Source: a gamma proteobacterium L18 (GTDB lineage Bacteria; Pseudomonadota; Gammaproteobacteria; Pseudomonadales; Pseudomonadaceae). From it: a stretch of 64,000 nt of DNA. The notes below the pieces were generated by a model, which saw only the letters and a list, made by a program, of their open reading frames with translations, was not told the DNA's origin and did no database searches. How positions within the stretch are numbered: the first letter of the stretch is position 1; every line of letters begins with the position of its first letter. The DNA is taken from NCBI GenBank assembly GCA_000497835.1, contig KI547171.1:284895-348894 (forward strand). The letters are read 5' to 3'. Below are positions 34,745 through 43,058 of this stretch, one piece after another. A program made the position numbers and the translations under genes.

Positions 34745-35584
34745 ATGCGCCGTATCGACCTGCACTGCTACCCCAACACACAACGCTGGATCGACTGCCA
34801 AGGCCCCTACGTCGACGCATTGGCCAAGTATTGGCACCGGGAGTGGAAGGCCAAATCCGAAGAAGACGTAGTGCGCGAATTCCAGAGCGCCGGTATCGAG
34901 GCGGTGCTGGTGGCCCTGGATCTGCGGGCGACGATCAATACCGTGCCGTGCGACAACGACTACGTGGCCGGCATGCGCGACCGCCATGACTGCATCATCC
35001 AGGCCTGGGGCGCGGTGGAGCCGGCCATGGGCCAGGTGGCCATCGATGAAGCCAAGCACGCCATCCGCGACCTGGACATGCTGGGCTTTCACTTCCACCC
35101 GATCATGCAGCACTTCAGCGTCGACGATCAGCGCTATTACCCGTTGTGGGAAGAGATCAACGCCCTCAAGGTGCCGGTGATGATTGACGTGGGCATGACC
35201 GGCATGGGCGCCGGCATGCCCGGCGGCATGGGCGCCAAGACTCGCCATGCGCATCCTTCGTCGATCGATAACCTGGCAGCGGACTTTCCCGACCTGACCA
35301 TCGTCATGGCGCACCCCGGCTACCCCTGGATCGACGAGACCACGGTGTGTGCGTTGCACAAGGGCAATGTGTTCTGGGAGATGTCCGGGTGGGCGCCCAA
35401 GTACTTGCCCGAGGCGCTGAAACGCGACATGCGCGGGCGGCTCAAGGACAAGGTGATGTTTGGCAGCGACTACCCCAGCATCCCCCACGAACGCCTGTTC
35501 AAGGAGTGGGGTGAGCTGGGCTACAGCGACGAGATGCTGGAAGCATTCTTCCACAAGAACGCCGAACGCGTGCTGGGGCTGTGA
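34745..35584 (+). CDS. Amidohydrolase-2 family protein with altered HxH motif
   Basis: A 279-aa amidohydrolase-superfamily protein of the ACMSD/gamma-resorcylate-decarboxylase type. Strand 1 reads RRIDLHCYP, giving His-x-Tyr instead of the usual His-x-His; the other sites look normal (GFHFHPIMQHF, TIVMAHPGYPWID, MFGSDYPSIPHERL). Loss of the second His may mean a changed metal site or non-metal reaction such as a hydrolase or decarboxylase variant. Start ATG 34745 follows AAGGG; an ATG at 34715 is only a few bases after the likely transcription start and has no ribosome site. First gene of a TetR-regulated rightward operon; the enoyl-CoA hydratase gene begins one base after its stop codon. Confidence 0.83.
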   Translation: MRRIDLHCYPNTQRWIDCQGPYVDALAKYWHREWKAKSEEDVVREFQSAGIEAVLVALDLRATINTVPCDNDYVAGMRDRHDCIIQAWGAVEPAMGQVAIDEAKHAIRDLDMLGFHFHPIMQHFSVDDQRYYPLWEEINALKVPVMIDVGMTGMGAGMPGGMGAKTRHAHPSSIDNLAADFPDLTIVMAHPGYPWIDETTVCALHKGNVFWEMSGWAPKYLPEALKRDMRGRLKDKVMFGSDYPSIPHERLFKEWGELGYSDEMLEAFFHKNAERVLGL

Positions 35585-35585
35585 G

Positions 35586-36389
35586 ATGAGCGCCCAGCAG
35601 CACAATGTGCTGACCGAGCGGCGTGGGCATGTGCTGTACATCCGTATCAACCGCCCCGAGGTGCGCAACGCCCTGGACCCTGTGACGTATCACCAGTTGA
35701 GCCTGGCCTGTGACCAGCTGGAACAAGACCCCGAGCTGTGGCTGGGGGTGCTGACCGGGGAGGGCGACCAGGCCTTCAGTGCCGGTCGCGACCTCAAGCA
35801 ACTGGCGCAGATGGCCGAGGCCGATGAAGCCCAGCGCCAGGCCGAAGCCCAGCTGTGGCAGCGCACCCGGCGCCTCACCGACCGCTTCGACTTTGCCAAG
35901 CCGCTGATCGCAAGGCTCAACGGCTCGGCCCATGGCGGGGGATTGGAACTGGCCCTGGCCTGCGACATCATCGTCGCGGTCGACCACGCCCAGCTCAGCC
36001 TGCCCGAGCCGCGGCGCGGGTTGATCGCCACGGCCGGCGGCGTGCATCGGTTGCCGCGGCAGATCGGCTTGAAGGCGGCGATGGGCTACCTGTTGACTGG
36101 CCGCGCCATGACCGCGCAACGCGGCTATGAGCTGGGGCTGATCAATGAAGTGGTCCCCGCCCACTTGCTCGATGAGGCCGTGGAACAATGGGTCGCCGAT
36201 ATCCTCGCCTGCGCGCCACTGGCCGTGCGTGCAACCAAGGCCTGCGCGATGCAGGGCCTGGGCCTGCCGCTGGCCGAAGCCGTTGCCCAGCGCTACGCTG
36301 CCGAACAGCAGCGCCAGGCCAGTGCCGACAGCCTTGAAGGGCCGCGGGCCTTCGCCGAAAAACGCAAGCCCCAGTGGCGCGGCTGCTGA
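35586..36389 (+). CDS. Enoyl-CoA hydratase/isomerase family protein
   Basis: A 267-aa crotonase-fold enzyme. The CoA/oxyanion blocks are GEGDQAFSAGRDLKQL and LIARLNGSAHGGGLELALAC, followed by LPEPRRGLIATAGGVHRLPR. The first catalytic Glu position of hydratases falls near HGGGLE and the second position near PEPRRG, where the usual Glu may be replaced, so hydratase versus isomerase or hydrolase action is open. The gene begins one base after the amidohydrolase stop, so the two are coupled. Its likely job is hydration of a CoA ester in the side-chain or ring-fission route. Confidence 0.88.
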   Translation: MSAQQHNVLTERRGHVLYIRINRPEVRNALDPVTYHQLSLACDQLEQDPELWLGVLTGEGDQAFSAGRDLKQLAQMAEADEAQRQAEAQLWQRTRRLTDRFDFAKPLIARLNGSAHGGGLELALACDIIVAVDHAQLSLPEPRRGLIATAGGVHRLPRQIGLKAAMGYLLTGRAMTAQRGYELGLINEVVPAHLLDEAVEQWVADILACAPLAVRATKACAMQGLGLPLAEAVAQRYAAEQQRQASADSLEGPRAFAEKRKPQWRGC

Positions 36390-36456
36390 ACCGTACACGC
36401 CCCAGGCTCCATACGTTTGACCCCATGCGGTACTGCCGCAGTACCGCTACCTGAAT

Positions 36457-36464
36457 AACAATAA
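36457..36464 (+). promoter_or_regulatory. Hfq/Crc-type A-rich motif
   Basis: AACAATAA, 17 bases before the MFS start codon. Confidence 0.45.
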
Positions 36465-36481
36465 TCACAGGTAAACAGGCA

Positions 36482-37784
36482 ATGAAGACGTCACGCATGT
36501 TCTATGGCTGGTGGGTGGTGATGGCCTCGGTGGTGGGCATGATTGTCAGCCAGGGCCCGGTGCTGGTGTTCACATTCGGTATTTTCATGAAGCCACTGGG
36601 GGTCGAGTTTGGCTGGAGCCGCTCCCAGGTGTCGCTGGGGCTGACCATCGCCATCCTCACGGCGGCGCTGTGCACGCCCTGGGTGGGGCGCTTGATTGAT
36701 CGCAGGGGCGCACGTCAGGTGGCGGTGCCCGCGCTGCTGCTGTTTGGCATCGGCATCATGGCCTTGGGGCTGTTGCCTGCCAATCTGCTGGTGTTTTACC
36801 TGGCGTTCGGTATCGTCGGCCTGCTGTCCACCGGGGGTACGCCCACGGCTTATGCCAGGGCGGTCAGTTGTTGGTTCGTGCGTCGTCGCGGCTTGGCCCT
36901 GGGCTTGAGCATGGCGGGCATCGGCCTGGGGGCGGCGCTGTTACCGATGCTGGCGCAGTACGCCTTGGCCGCTGTGGGCTGGCGATTGGCGTACGGGGTA
37001 ATGGGGCTGGTGGTCGTGCTGGGCGCCGTAGGCGTGAGCTGGAAGTTGCAGAACAAGCCCGGTGACAAAGGGCTGCAGCCTGACAACCTGACCTGTACCG
37101 AGGGGGGCAGGCGGCCGCGGACAGCGTCGGGCTCAGCGTGGGGCAAGCGCTGCGCAGCCGCTCGTTCTGGCTGATTGGCGCTGCGTTTTTCCTGGCTGCA
37201 TTGGCGATCAACGGCTGCTCGGTGCATTTCGTGCCCCTGCTCACCGACCGCGGCGTCGCCCCGGCCCAGGCCGCTCGCGTGGCGTCCATCGCAGGCATTG
37301 CATTGATCGTGGGCAGGGTAGGGGCAGGTTATCTGCTGGATTACCTGTTCGCGCCCTTCGTGACGGTGTTTTTTTCTTTGCCCCCGTAGTGGGCATCCTG
37401 CTGCTGTACAGCGGTGCCTCCGGCGCGGACGCCATGTTGGCGACAGGCCTGATTGGCCTGGGCGTAGGCGCGGAGGTGGACCTGATCGCCTACCTGATCG
37501 CCCGTTACTTCGGCCTGCGCGCCTTTGGTGAAATCTACGGCTACCTGTTTGGACTGTTCTGCCTGGGCACCGCTTTCGGGCCGCTGCTGATGGGCATCGG
37601 GCAGGCCGTGATGGGAAGCTATGACCCGGTGTTGCTGCTATTCGCCGGTTGCATGCTGGTGGCCTGCGTGCTGATGCTGTGCGTAGGCGGTTACCCGGAC
37701 CTGGCACGGGCGCCGCAGGCCGATAGCGCTACGCCGCCTGCAGGCCGTGCATTATCAGCGCCAGGCGCTTCATCAATTCATTGA
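36482..37784 (+). pseudogene. MFS transporter with two frameshifts
   Basis: A 12-helix MFS permease (about 434 codons when restored) for the pathway substrate. It starts MKTSRMFYGWWVVMASVVG and carries the A-motif-like GRLIDRRGARQV. The frame breaks twice: in a run of six G at 37102-37107, and in a run of seven T at 37369-37375. Adding one base to each run restores a continuous family-like reading, including QALRSRSFWLIGAAFF and VGILLLYSG. Two single-base losses, both in homopolymers, could be sequencing errors rather than real mutations. The 3' end overlaps the convergent TetR gene by 56 bases. It resembles the monocarboxylate (OFA/oxalate-formate-like) group in the opening GWWVV. Confidence 0.8.
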
Positions 37785-38358
37785 GGCCTTCCTCGGGCAC
37801 CTGGGAGTCGGTGGCCAGCCACATGCGAATTTCGGCCGCCAGCAGGTAGAACATGGTGGAGGCGATAAGCATGTCGTCCTCCTGGCAGTGCACTTGCCCG
37901 GCCGCCCGCGCCTGGGTCACCAGGGTGCAGATCGAGTCGATGGTACGCGCCCGGGTGGCTTGAAAGCGTTCGCTTTGCATGCCGGTGGTATAGAAGGTGA
38001 TCTCGCGGGTCAGGTCCCGCGAGATCACCTTGTCCTGCCCGTAAAACACAAAGAAATGCCGCAACGCCGTGCGCAGGTTGTCCAGCAGCGGCGCCTGGGC
38101 CTGAATGTCGGCGAACGCGCGGGTGGTCAGCTCGTCCAGGTCATCGTTGAACACCAGGAACAGCAGGTCGCGCTTGTCGGTGGCGTACAGGAACAGGGTG
38201 GACAGGCCGACATCGGCCTCTTGGGCGATCTGCCGCGTGGTGGTGGGTTCGAAGCCGTTTTCGGTGAACAGTTTTTTCGACGCGGCGCGGATGCGCAAAA
38301 ATTTATCGAGCTTGTTGCGTTCGCGCAAACCCAGCGGCGCATTCGATTTCGCGTTCAT
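37729..38358 (-). CDS. TetR-family repressor
   Basis: A 209-aa TetR regulator. The HTH is LRIRAASKKLFTENGFEPTT, then TRQIAQEADVGLSTLFLYAT and DKRDLLFLVFND (residues 21-72); the rest is the helical ligand domain. It is divergent from the SDR/ligase operon and convergent with the MFS gene, so it sits between the two halves of the CoA pathway. GAACnnGTTC palindromes directly after the -10 of both promoters (34701 and 38456) are its likely operators. The effector is probably a CoA thioester or an aromatic acid of the pathway. Confidence 0.9.
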   Translation of the reverse strand: MNAKSNAPLGLRERNKLDKFLRIRAASKKLFTENGFEPTTTRQIAQEADVGLSTLFLYATDKRDLLFLVFNDDLDELTTRAFADIQAQAPLLDNLRTALRHFFVFYGQDKVISRDLTREITFYTTGMQSERFQATRARTIDSICTLVTQARAAGQVHCQEDDMLIASTMFYLLAAEIRMWLATDSQVPEEGLNELMKRLALIMHGLQAA

Positions 38359-38425
38359 ATCAGACCTTTGATTTTTCTGGTTTTGTCGGGTTCGGAAAGC
38401 CTCATCTTAAGGGATGGCCGGATCC

Positions 38426-38466
38426 TTGACAAACAATATGATCACGTCTAAAAATGAACGTGTTCA
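38426..38466 (+). promoter_or_regulatory. Sigma-70 promoter with TetR-type operator (second copy)
   Basis: TTGACA (38426-38431), 17 bases, TAAAAA (38449-38454), then TGAACGTGTTCA (38455-38466). Same layout as 34672-34711, so one repressor can control both operons. Confidence 0.65.
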
Positions 38467-38472
38467 ATTAAA

Positions 38473-38480
38473 AACAACAA
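38473..38480 (+). promoter_or_regulatory. Hfq/Crc-type A-rich motif
   Basis: AACAACAA, 11 bases before the SDR start and overlapping the approach to its ribosome site. Confidence 0.45.
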
Positions 38481-38491
38481 AGAGGTTTGCC

Positions 38492-39256
38492 ATGTCCACA
38501 CCCACCAAAGTCGCCCTGGTCACCGGCTCCGCCTCAGGTATCGGTGCCACCGTCGCGATCGCCCTGGCCACCGCCGGTTACGATGTCATCGTCAATTACA
38601 GCCGCAGTGAAGCGTCGGCCAAGGCCACCGTCGAGGCCTGCCAGGCGGCCGGTGCACGTACCCTGCTGCTGCAATGCGACGTTTCGGACGAGACCAGCGT
38701 CAAGGCCATGGTCGCCGCCATCAGCGAACGCTACAGCCACTTGGACGTGGTGTGCAGCAATGCCGGCGTGTCCATCGATACCCCGCCGAAAAAGTTCGAC
38801 GAAATCGACGTGGAGGCCTGGGACCGGGTGTTCGCCGTCAACGTGCGCGGCTTGTTTCTGATTGCCAAGCACACCAAGGCGTTGCTGTTCGAAGCGCCGC
38901 GCCCGTGCATGGTCAACACCGCTTCCATCGTCGGCATGCGCCCCGGCGCCCAGCCGTTGCCGTACTCGGCGTCCAAGGCGGCCGTCATCAGCATGACCCA
39001 GACCCTGGCCAACGCCCTGGGCCCCAAAGTGCGCGTCAACGCCATCGCCCCCGGCTGGATGGAAGGGGAGTGGATGGAGTGGATGCTGGGTGACAACTAC
39101 GACAAGTTGATGACCCGCCGCGCCCGTGCCACGCCGCTGCAGCGCTGCGTGACCATGCCCGACGTGGCCGAAGTGGTGCTGACCCTGATCGAGCACATGC
39201 ACTTTGTGACCGGCGAAACCATTGTCATCGACGGCGGCTTCGCCAAAACCACCTGA
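38492..39256 (+). CDS. SDR-family oxidoreductase (likely 3-hydroxyacyl-CoA dehydrogenase role)
   Basis: A 254-aa classical SDR. Cofactor motif TGSASGIG (about residues 11-18), SNAG in VVCSNAGVSID, and the catalytic Ser/Tyr/Lys set in NTASIVG and YSASKAAV. An Arg after strand 2 (NYSRSEASAK) suggests NADP(H). The ATG at 38492 follows AGAGG. It is first in a rightward operon with the AMP ligase, hydratase and thiolase; within a beta-oxidation-like route it would fill the 3-hydroxyacyl-CoA dehydrogenation step. That role is inferred from neighbours. Confidence 0.88.
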   Translation: MSTPTKVALVTGSASGIGATVAIALATAGYDVIVNYSRSEASAKATVEACQAAGARTLLLQCDVSDETSVKAMVAAISERYSHLDVVCSNAGVSIDTPPKKFDEIDVEAWDRVFAVNVRGLFLIAKHTKALLFEAPRPCMVNTASIVGMRPGAQPLPYSASKAAVISMTQTLANALGPKVRVNAIAPGWMEGEWMEWMLGDNYDKLMTRRARATPLQRCVTMPDVAEVVLTLIEHMHFVTGETIVIDGGFAKTT

Positions 39257-39335
39257 GCCGTCCGCCGGGGCCCGCGCAACGCCGTGGCCCCGTACACCTG
39301 ATCCCGACAACAAAACCTACATCGAGGATTTTTCC

Positions 39336-40985
39336 ATGATGGGATTCGTGCCGTTTCCAGAAAAGTTTGCCGCCCATTACCGGGCCAAGGGGTACTGGCA
39401 GGACCAGACCCTGGCCGATACTTTCCAGGCCGTGTGCCAGCGCTATGCCTCGCGCATTGCGGTCTGCGACGCCCACCGTGAAGTGAGCTACGCCGATCTT
39501 GACCGGATTGCTACCCGCCTGGGCCTGAACCTGCTGGACGAGGGCCTGGTGCCTGGTGACATTGTGGTGCTGCAACTGGGCAACGTGCTGGAGTTCGTGT
39601 TCGTGCACCTGGCCCTGCAGAAGATCGGCGTGCGGCCGATCCTGGCGCTGCACACCCATCGCTACCGCGAGCTGCGCCAGTTTGTCGAGCTGTCCGGGGC
39701 CAGCGCCACCATCACCGCCGACCGCTCCAAGGATTGCGATTTCATCGATATCGTCAACCGTGTCCAGGCGGACACCAGCAGCATCCGTCGCAAGTTTGTA
39801 CTGGGCGCCGCCCCTGCCGGTTTTGTTGCACTGCGGGAGCTACTGACCCGTGAGCCGCAACGCGACCCTGCGCAGATCGCCGCCATCCAGGCCACCATCG
39901 ACCCGTGCAGCCCGGCGCTGTTCCTGCTGTCGGGGGGCACCACGGGTATCCCCAAGATGATCCCGCGTTCGCACAACGACTACGCGTGCAACTCGCGCCT
40001 GGCTTCGCGTTACACCGGTATCGACGAGCAGTCGGTGTTGCTGGACGTGCTGCCCATCGCCCACAACCTGCCGTTGGCCTGCCCCGGCCTGCAGGGGTTC
40101 ATGCTGTGCGGCGCCAAGGTGGTGCTGCACGCCAGCACCCGCGCCGAAGAGGTTTTCGCCCTGATCGAGCGCTTCAAGGTCACCCACATACATGTGGTGC
40201 CCGCGCTGCTGATCATGTGGATGAACGATACCCAGGTGAACAACTACAACCTGGACAGCGTGCGGGTGATCCAGTCCGGCGGCCAGCGCCTGCAACCCGA
40301 GACCCGCGCCCTGACCGAACAGGTGCTGCGCAACTGCACCGTGCAGGAGAACTTCGGCATGGCCGAGGGCTTGCTGATGTTCGTGCGCCTGGACGACCCC
40401 CTGGACGTGCGCCGCGAATCCGTGGGCCGGCCGGTGTGCGAGGACGACGAGGTGCTGTTGCTGGATGAGGATGACCAGCCCGTACCGGTGGGCACGCCCG
40501 GCGAGTTGTGCTGCCGCGGCCCTTACACCCTGCGCGGCTATTTCAACGCGCCGGAGCACAACGCCCGGGCGTTTACCCCCGATGGCTTCTACCGGTCCGG
40601 CGACATGATGCGTCAGTTGCCTTCCGGCAATTATGTGGTGGAAGGGCGCAAGAAGGACCTGATCAACCGCGGCGGCGAAAAAATCTCGGCCGAGGAAATC
40701 GAGAACCTGGTACTGGCGCACCCGGCCGTCACCAACGTGGCCTGCGTGGCCATGCCCGACCCGGTGCTGGGCGAGAAAATGTGTGCCTACGTCATCCTCA
40801 AGCCGGGGGCGCAGTTGAGCCTGGAGGCCTTGGTGAGCTACCTGCAGACCCAGGAAATTGCGCGCTTCAAGCTGCCTGAACGCCTGGAACTGGTGGACAG
40901 CTTCCCCTTGTCGACCTTCGGCAAAGTGTCCAAGAAGGATCTGGTGGAGCGGGTAAGCGCCAAGCTCAAGAGCGAGGCCGCCTGA
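39336..40985 (+). CDS. Aryl-AMP/CoA ligase (EntE-like ANL superfamily)
   Basis: A 549-aa adenylating enzyme. The P-loop block is LFLLSGGTTGIPKMIPRSHN; the A5 block QENFGMAEGLLMFV, A7 region YRSGDMMRQL and A8/A10 GRKKDLINRGGEKISAEEIE, FPLSTFGKVSKKDLV (catalytic Lys) are complete. The P-loop and first block closely resemble stand-alone 2,3-dihydroxybenzoate-AMP ligases, so the substrate is an aromatic acid. Placed with hydratase and thiolase genes it probably makes an aryl- or arylpropenoyl-CoA. The ATG at 39336 has GAGGA upstream. It begins 79 bases after the SDR and ends one base before the second hydratase. Confidence 0.9.
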   Translation: MMGFVPFPEKFAAHYRAKGYWQDQTLADTFQAVCQRYASRIAVCDAHREVSYADLDRIATRLGLNLLDEGLVPGDIVVLQLGNVLEFVFVHLALQKIGVRPILALHTHRYRELRQFVELSGASATITADRSKDCDFIDIVNRVQADTSSIRRKFVLGAAPAGFVALRELLTREPQRDPAQIAAIQATIDPCSPALFLLSGGTTGIPKMIPRSHNDYACNSRLASRYTGIDEQSVLLDVLPIAHNLPLACPGLQGFMLCGAKVVLHASTRAEEVFALIERFKVTHIHVVPALLIMWMNDTQVNNYNLDSVRVIQSGGQRLQPETRALTEQVLRNCTVQENFGMAEGLLMFVRLDDPLDVRRESVGRPVCEDDEVLLLDEDDQPVPVGTPGELCCRGPYTLRGYFNAPEHNARAFTPDGFYRSGDMMRQLPSGNYVVEGRKKDLINRGGEKISAEEIENLVLAHPAVTNVACVAMPDPVLGEKMCAYVILKPGAQLSLEALVSYLQTQEIARFKLPERLELVDSFPLSTFGKVSKKDLVERVSAKLKSEAA

Positions 40986-40986
40986 C

Positions 40987-41757
40987 ATGAGCGACTTCAT
41001 CGAATACCAGTTCGACGACGGCGTCGTCACCCTCACGCTGTGCGCCCCCGAGCAGCACAACGCCTTGAGCCACCAGGCCCAATTTGACGCCTTCACCCAC
41101 GTGTGCGCGCGGATCAACCGCGACCCTGAGGTCAAGGTGGTAGTGCTGACCGGCGCAGGCAAATCGTTCTGCGCTGGCGGCAACGTCAAGGACATGAAGG
41201 CCCGGGTAGGGCTGTTCGCCGGCGGCCCTTACCAGTTGCGTGACGGCTATCGCCACGGCATTCAGCAAATCCCGCTGGCGGTGTACCACCTGGAGGTGCC
41301 CACCATCGCCGCCGTCAATGGCGCAGCCATCGGTGCCGGCTGCGACCTGGCCTTGATGTGCGACATCCGCATTGCCTCGCAGCAGGCACGGTTTGCCGAG
41401 AGCTTCGTGCGCCTGGGCATTGTGCCTGGTGACGGCGGCGCGTGGCTGTTGCCGCGGGCGCTGAACAACCTGTCGCGAGCCTATGAGCTGTCGTTCACCG
41501 GGGAAACCGTGTCGGCCGAACAGGCCCTGGAGTACGGCCTGGTGTCACGGGTGGTCGAACCCGACGCCTTGCTGACCACCGCCTATGACCTGGCCAGGCG
41601 CATCGCCGCCAACCCCGGCCATGCGCTGCGTCTGACCAAAAGGCTGTTGCGCGAAGGCCAGCACACCCGGCTCGAACCCTTGCTGGAACTGTCCGCCGCC
41701 TATCAGGCGCTGGCCCACCATACCGACGCCCACTTGGCCATCGTGCAGGCGCTCTGA
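40987..41757 (+). CDS. Enoyl-CoA hydratase
   Basis: A 256-aa crotonase-fold hydratase. The oxyanion-hole blocks GKSFCAGGNVKDM and AAVNGAAIGAGCDLALMCD are typical, followed by FAESFVRLGIVPGDGGAWLL with the Glu/Asp positions of catalysis. It would hydrate a 2-enoyl-CoA such as an arylpropenoyl-CoA. It begins one base after the ligase stop codon (TGACATGAGC), showing coupling. With the neighbouring SDR and thiolase it makes up a complete beta-oxidation set. Confidence 0.9.
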   Translation: MSDFIEYQFDDGVVTLTLCAPEQHNALSHQAQFDAFTHVCARINRDPEVKVVVLTGAGKSFCAGGNVKDMKARVGLFAGGPYQLRDGYRHGIQQIPLAVYHLEVPTIAAVNGAAIGAGCDLALMCDIRIASQQARFAESFVRLGIVPGDGGAWLLPRALNNLSRAYELSFTGETVSAEQALEYGLVSRVVEPDALLTTAYDLARRIAANPGHALRLTKRLLREGQHTRLEPLLELSAAYQALAHHTDAHLAIVQAL

Positions 41758-41798
41758 ACGTTGCCGCACGCCTGCAAGGCGTGCGGCCGGAGGTCATC

Positions 41799-42992
41799 AT
41801 GCAAGACGCAGTCATTGTTGCCTACGCGCGCTCGGCCATCGGCAAGGCCTACCGGGGCGCTTTCAACCACACCGCGATGCCCAGCCTGGCGGCGCCGATT
41901 ATCCAGGCGGCGCTGGCCCGGGCGCAGGTGCAAGGCGCCGAGGTGGAGGAGCTGGTCATGGGCTGTGGTCGCCCGGAAGGCACCCAGGGCAAGAACATCG
42001 CCCGCCATAGCGCGCTGCGTGCCGGGTTGCCGGACAGCGTCGCCGCGCAGACCGTCAGCCGCCATTGCGCTTCGGGGCTGCAGGCCATTGCCAGCGCGGC
42101 CCAGCGCATTCAGCTGGACGCTTGCGAAGTGATGCTGGCCGTGGGCGGCGAGTCCATCAGCCTGGTGCAGAACGCCCACACCAACGAGCACTACGGCCAA
42201 GACCCCTGGCTGCAGGAGCATCGGCCCGATGCCTACCTCAGCATGCTGGAGACCGCCGAGCGGGTAGCCCAGCGCTACGGTGTGTCGCGCAGTGATCAGG
42301 ACGCCTACGCCTTGCTCAGCCAGCAGCGCACCGCCCAGGCCCAGGGCGATGGCCTGTTTGCCGAGGAGATCGTGCCGTTGCAGGTGGTGACCAAGGCACT
42401 GGACAAGGCCACCTACGAATACTACGACAAGCCCCTGTGCATCGACCGCGACGAGTGCAACCGCCCCGGCACCCAGGCCGCGCAGCTGGCCGCTTTGGCG
42501 CCGGTGCTGGAAGGCGACCGGCGCACGGTCACGGCGGGCAATGCGTCCCAGCTCAGCGATGGCGTGGCCGCCTGCGTATTGATGAGCGCGGCCCAGGCCA
42601 GCGCCCGGGGGCTGAAACCCTTGGGCCGTTTCATCGGCTTCGCCAGCGCCGGGTGCGCGCCGGACGAGATGGGCATCGGCCCGGTGCTGGCCGTGCCACG
42701 ACTGTTGGCGCGCCACGGCTTGAGCGTGAGCGACATCGACCTGTGGGAGCTGAACGAAGCCTTCGCCGCCCAGGTGCTGTATTGCCAGCGTGCGCTGGGC
42801 ATCCCGTTGGACCGCTTGAACGTCAACGGCGGGGCCATCGCCCTGGGGCATCCGTACGGCATGTCCGGAGCGCGCATGGTCGGCCACGCCTTGCTGGAAG
42901 GTCGCCGCCGCGGTGCCCGCCATGTGCTGGTAACCATGTGCGTGGGGGGCGGGCAGGGCGCCGCCGGCTTGTTCCAGGTGTGCCATGACTGA
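41799..42992 (+). CDS. Acetyl-CoA acyltransferase (thiolase)
   Basis: A 397-aa degradative thiolase. The acyl-accepting Cys90 is in TVSRHCASGLQAI; NEAFAAQVL, GGAIALGHPYGMSGARM and CVGGGQGAAGLF give the His and second Cys. It would cleave a 3-ketoacyl-CoA to acetyl-CoA and a shortened acyl-CoA, for example 4-hydroxybenzoyl-CoA from a coumaroyl-derived ester. The ATG at 41799 has CGGAGG 6 bases upstream; a GTG at 41781 is in frame but less likely. Last enzyme gene of the operon, 41 bases after the hydratase. Confidence 0.92.
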   Translation: MQDAVIVAYARSAIGKAYRGAFNHTAMPSLAAPIIQAALARAQVQGAEVEELVMGCGRPEGTQGKNIARHSALRAGLPDSVAAQTVSRHCASGLQAIASAAQRIQLDACEVMLAVGGESISLVQNAHTNEHYGQDPWLQEHRPDAYLSMLETAERVAQRYGVSRSDQDAYALLSQQRTAQAQGDGLFAEEIVPLQVVTKALDKATYEYYDKPLCIDRDECNRPGTQAAQLAALAPVLEGDRRTVTAGNASQLSDGVAACVLMSAAQASARGLKPLGRFIGFASAGCAPDEMGIGPVLAVPRLLARHGLSVSDIDLWELNEAFAAQVLYCQRALGIPLDRLNVNGGAIALGHPYGMSGARMVGHALLEGRRRGARHVLVTMCVGGGQGAAGLFQVCHD

Positions 42993-43032
42993 CCCCTGAG
43001 CCGCTTTTAACCTGCCTGCACTGTGTCTCTAC

Positions 43033-43040
43033 AACAACAA
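43033..43040 (+). promoter_or_regulatory. Hfq/Crc-type A-rich motif
   Basis: AACAACAA, 18 bases before the ATG at 43059 of the outer-membrane protein gene. Confidence 0.45.
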
Positions 43041-43058
43041 GAAATGAGGGACTTCAAA

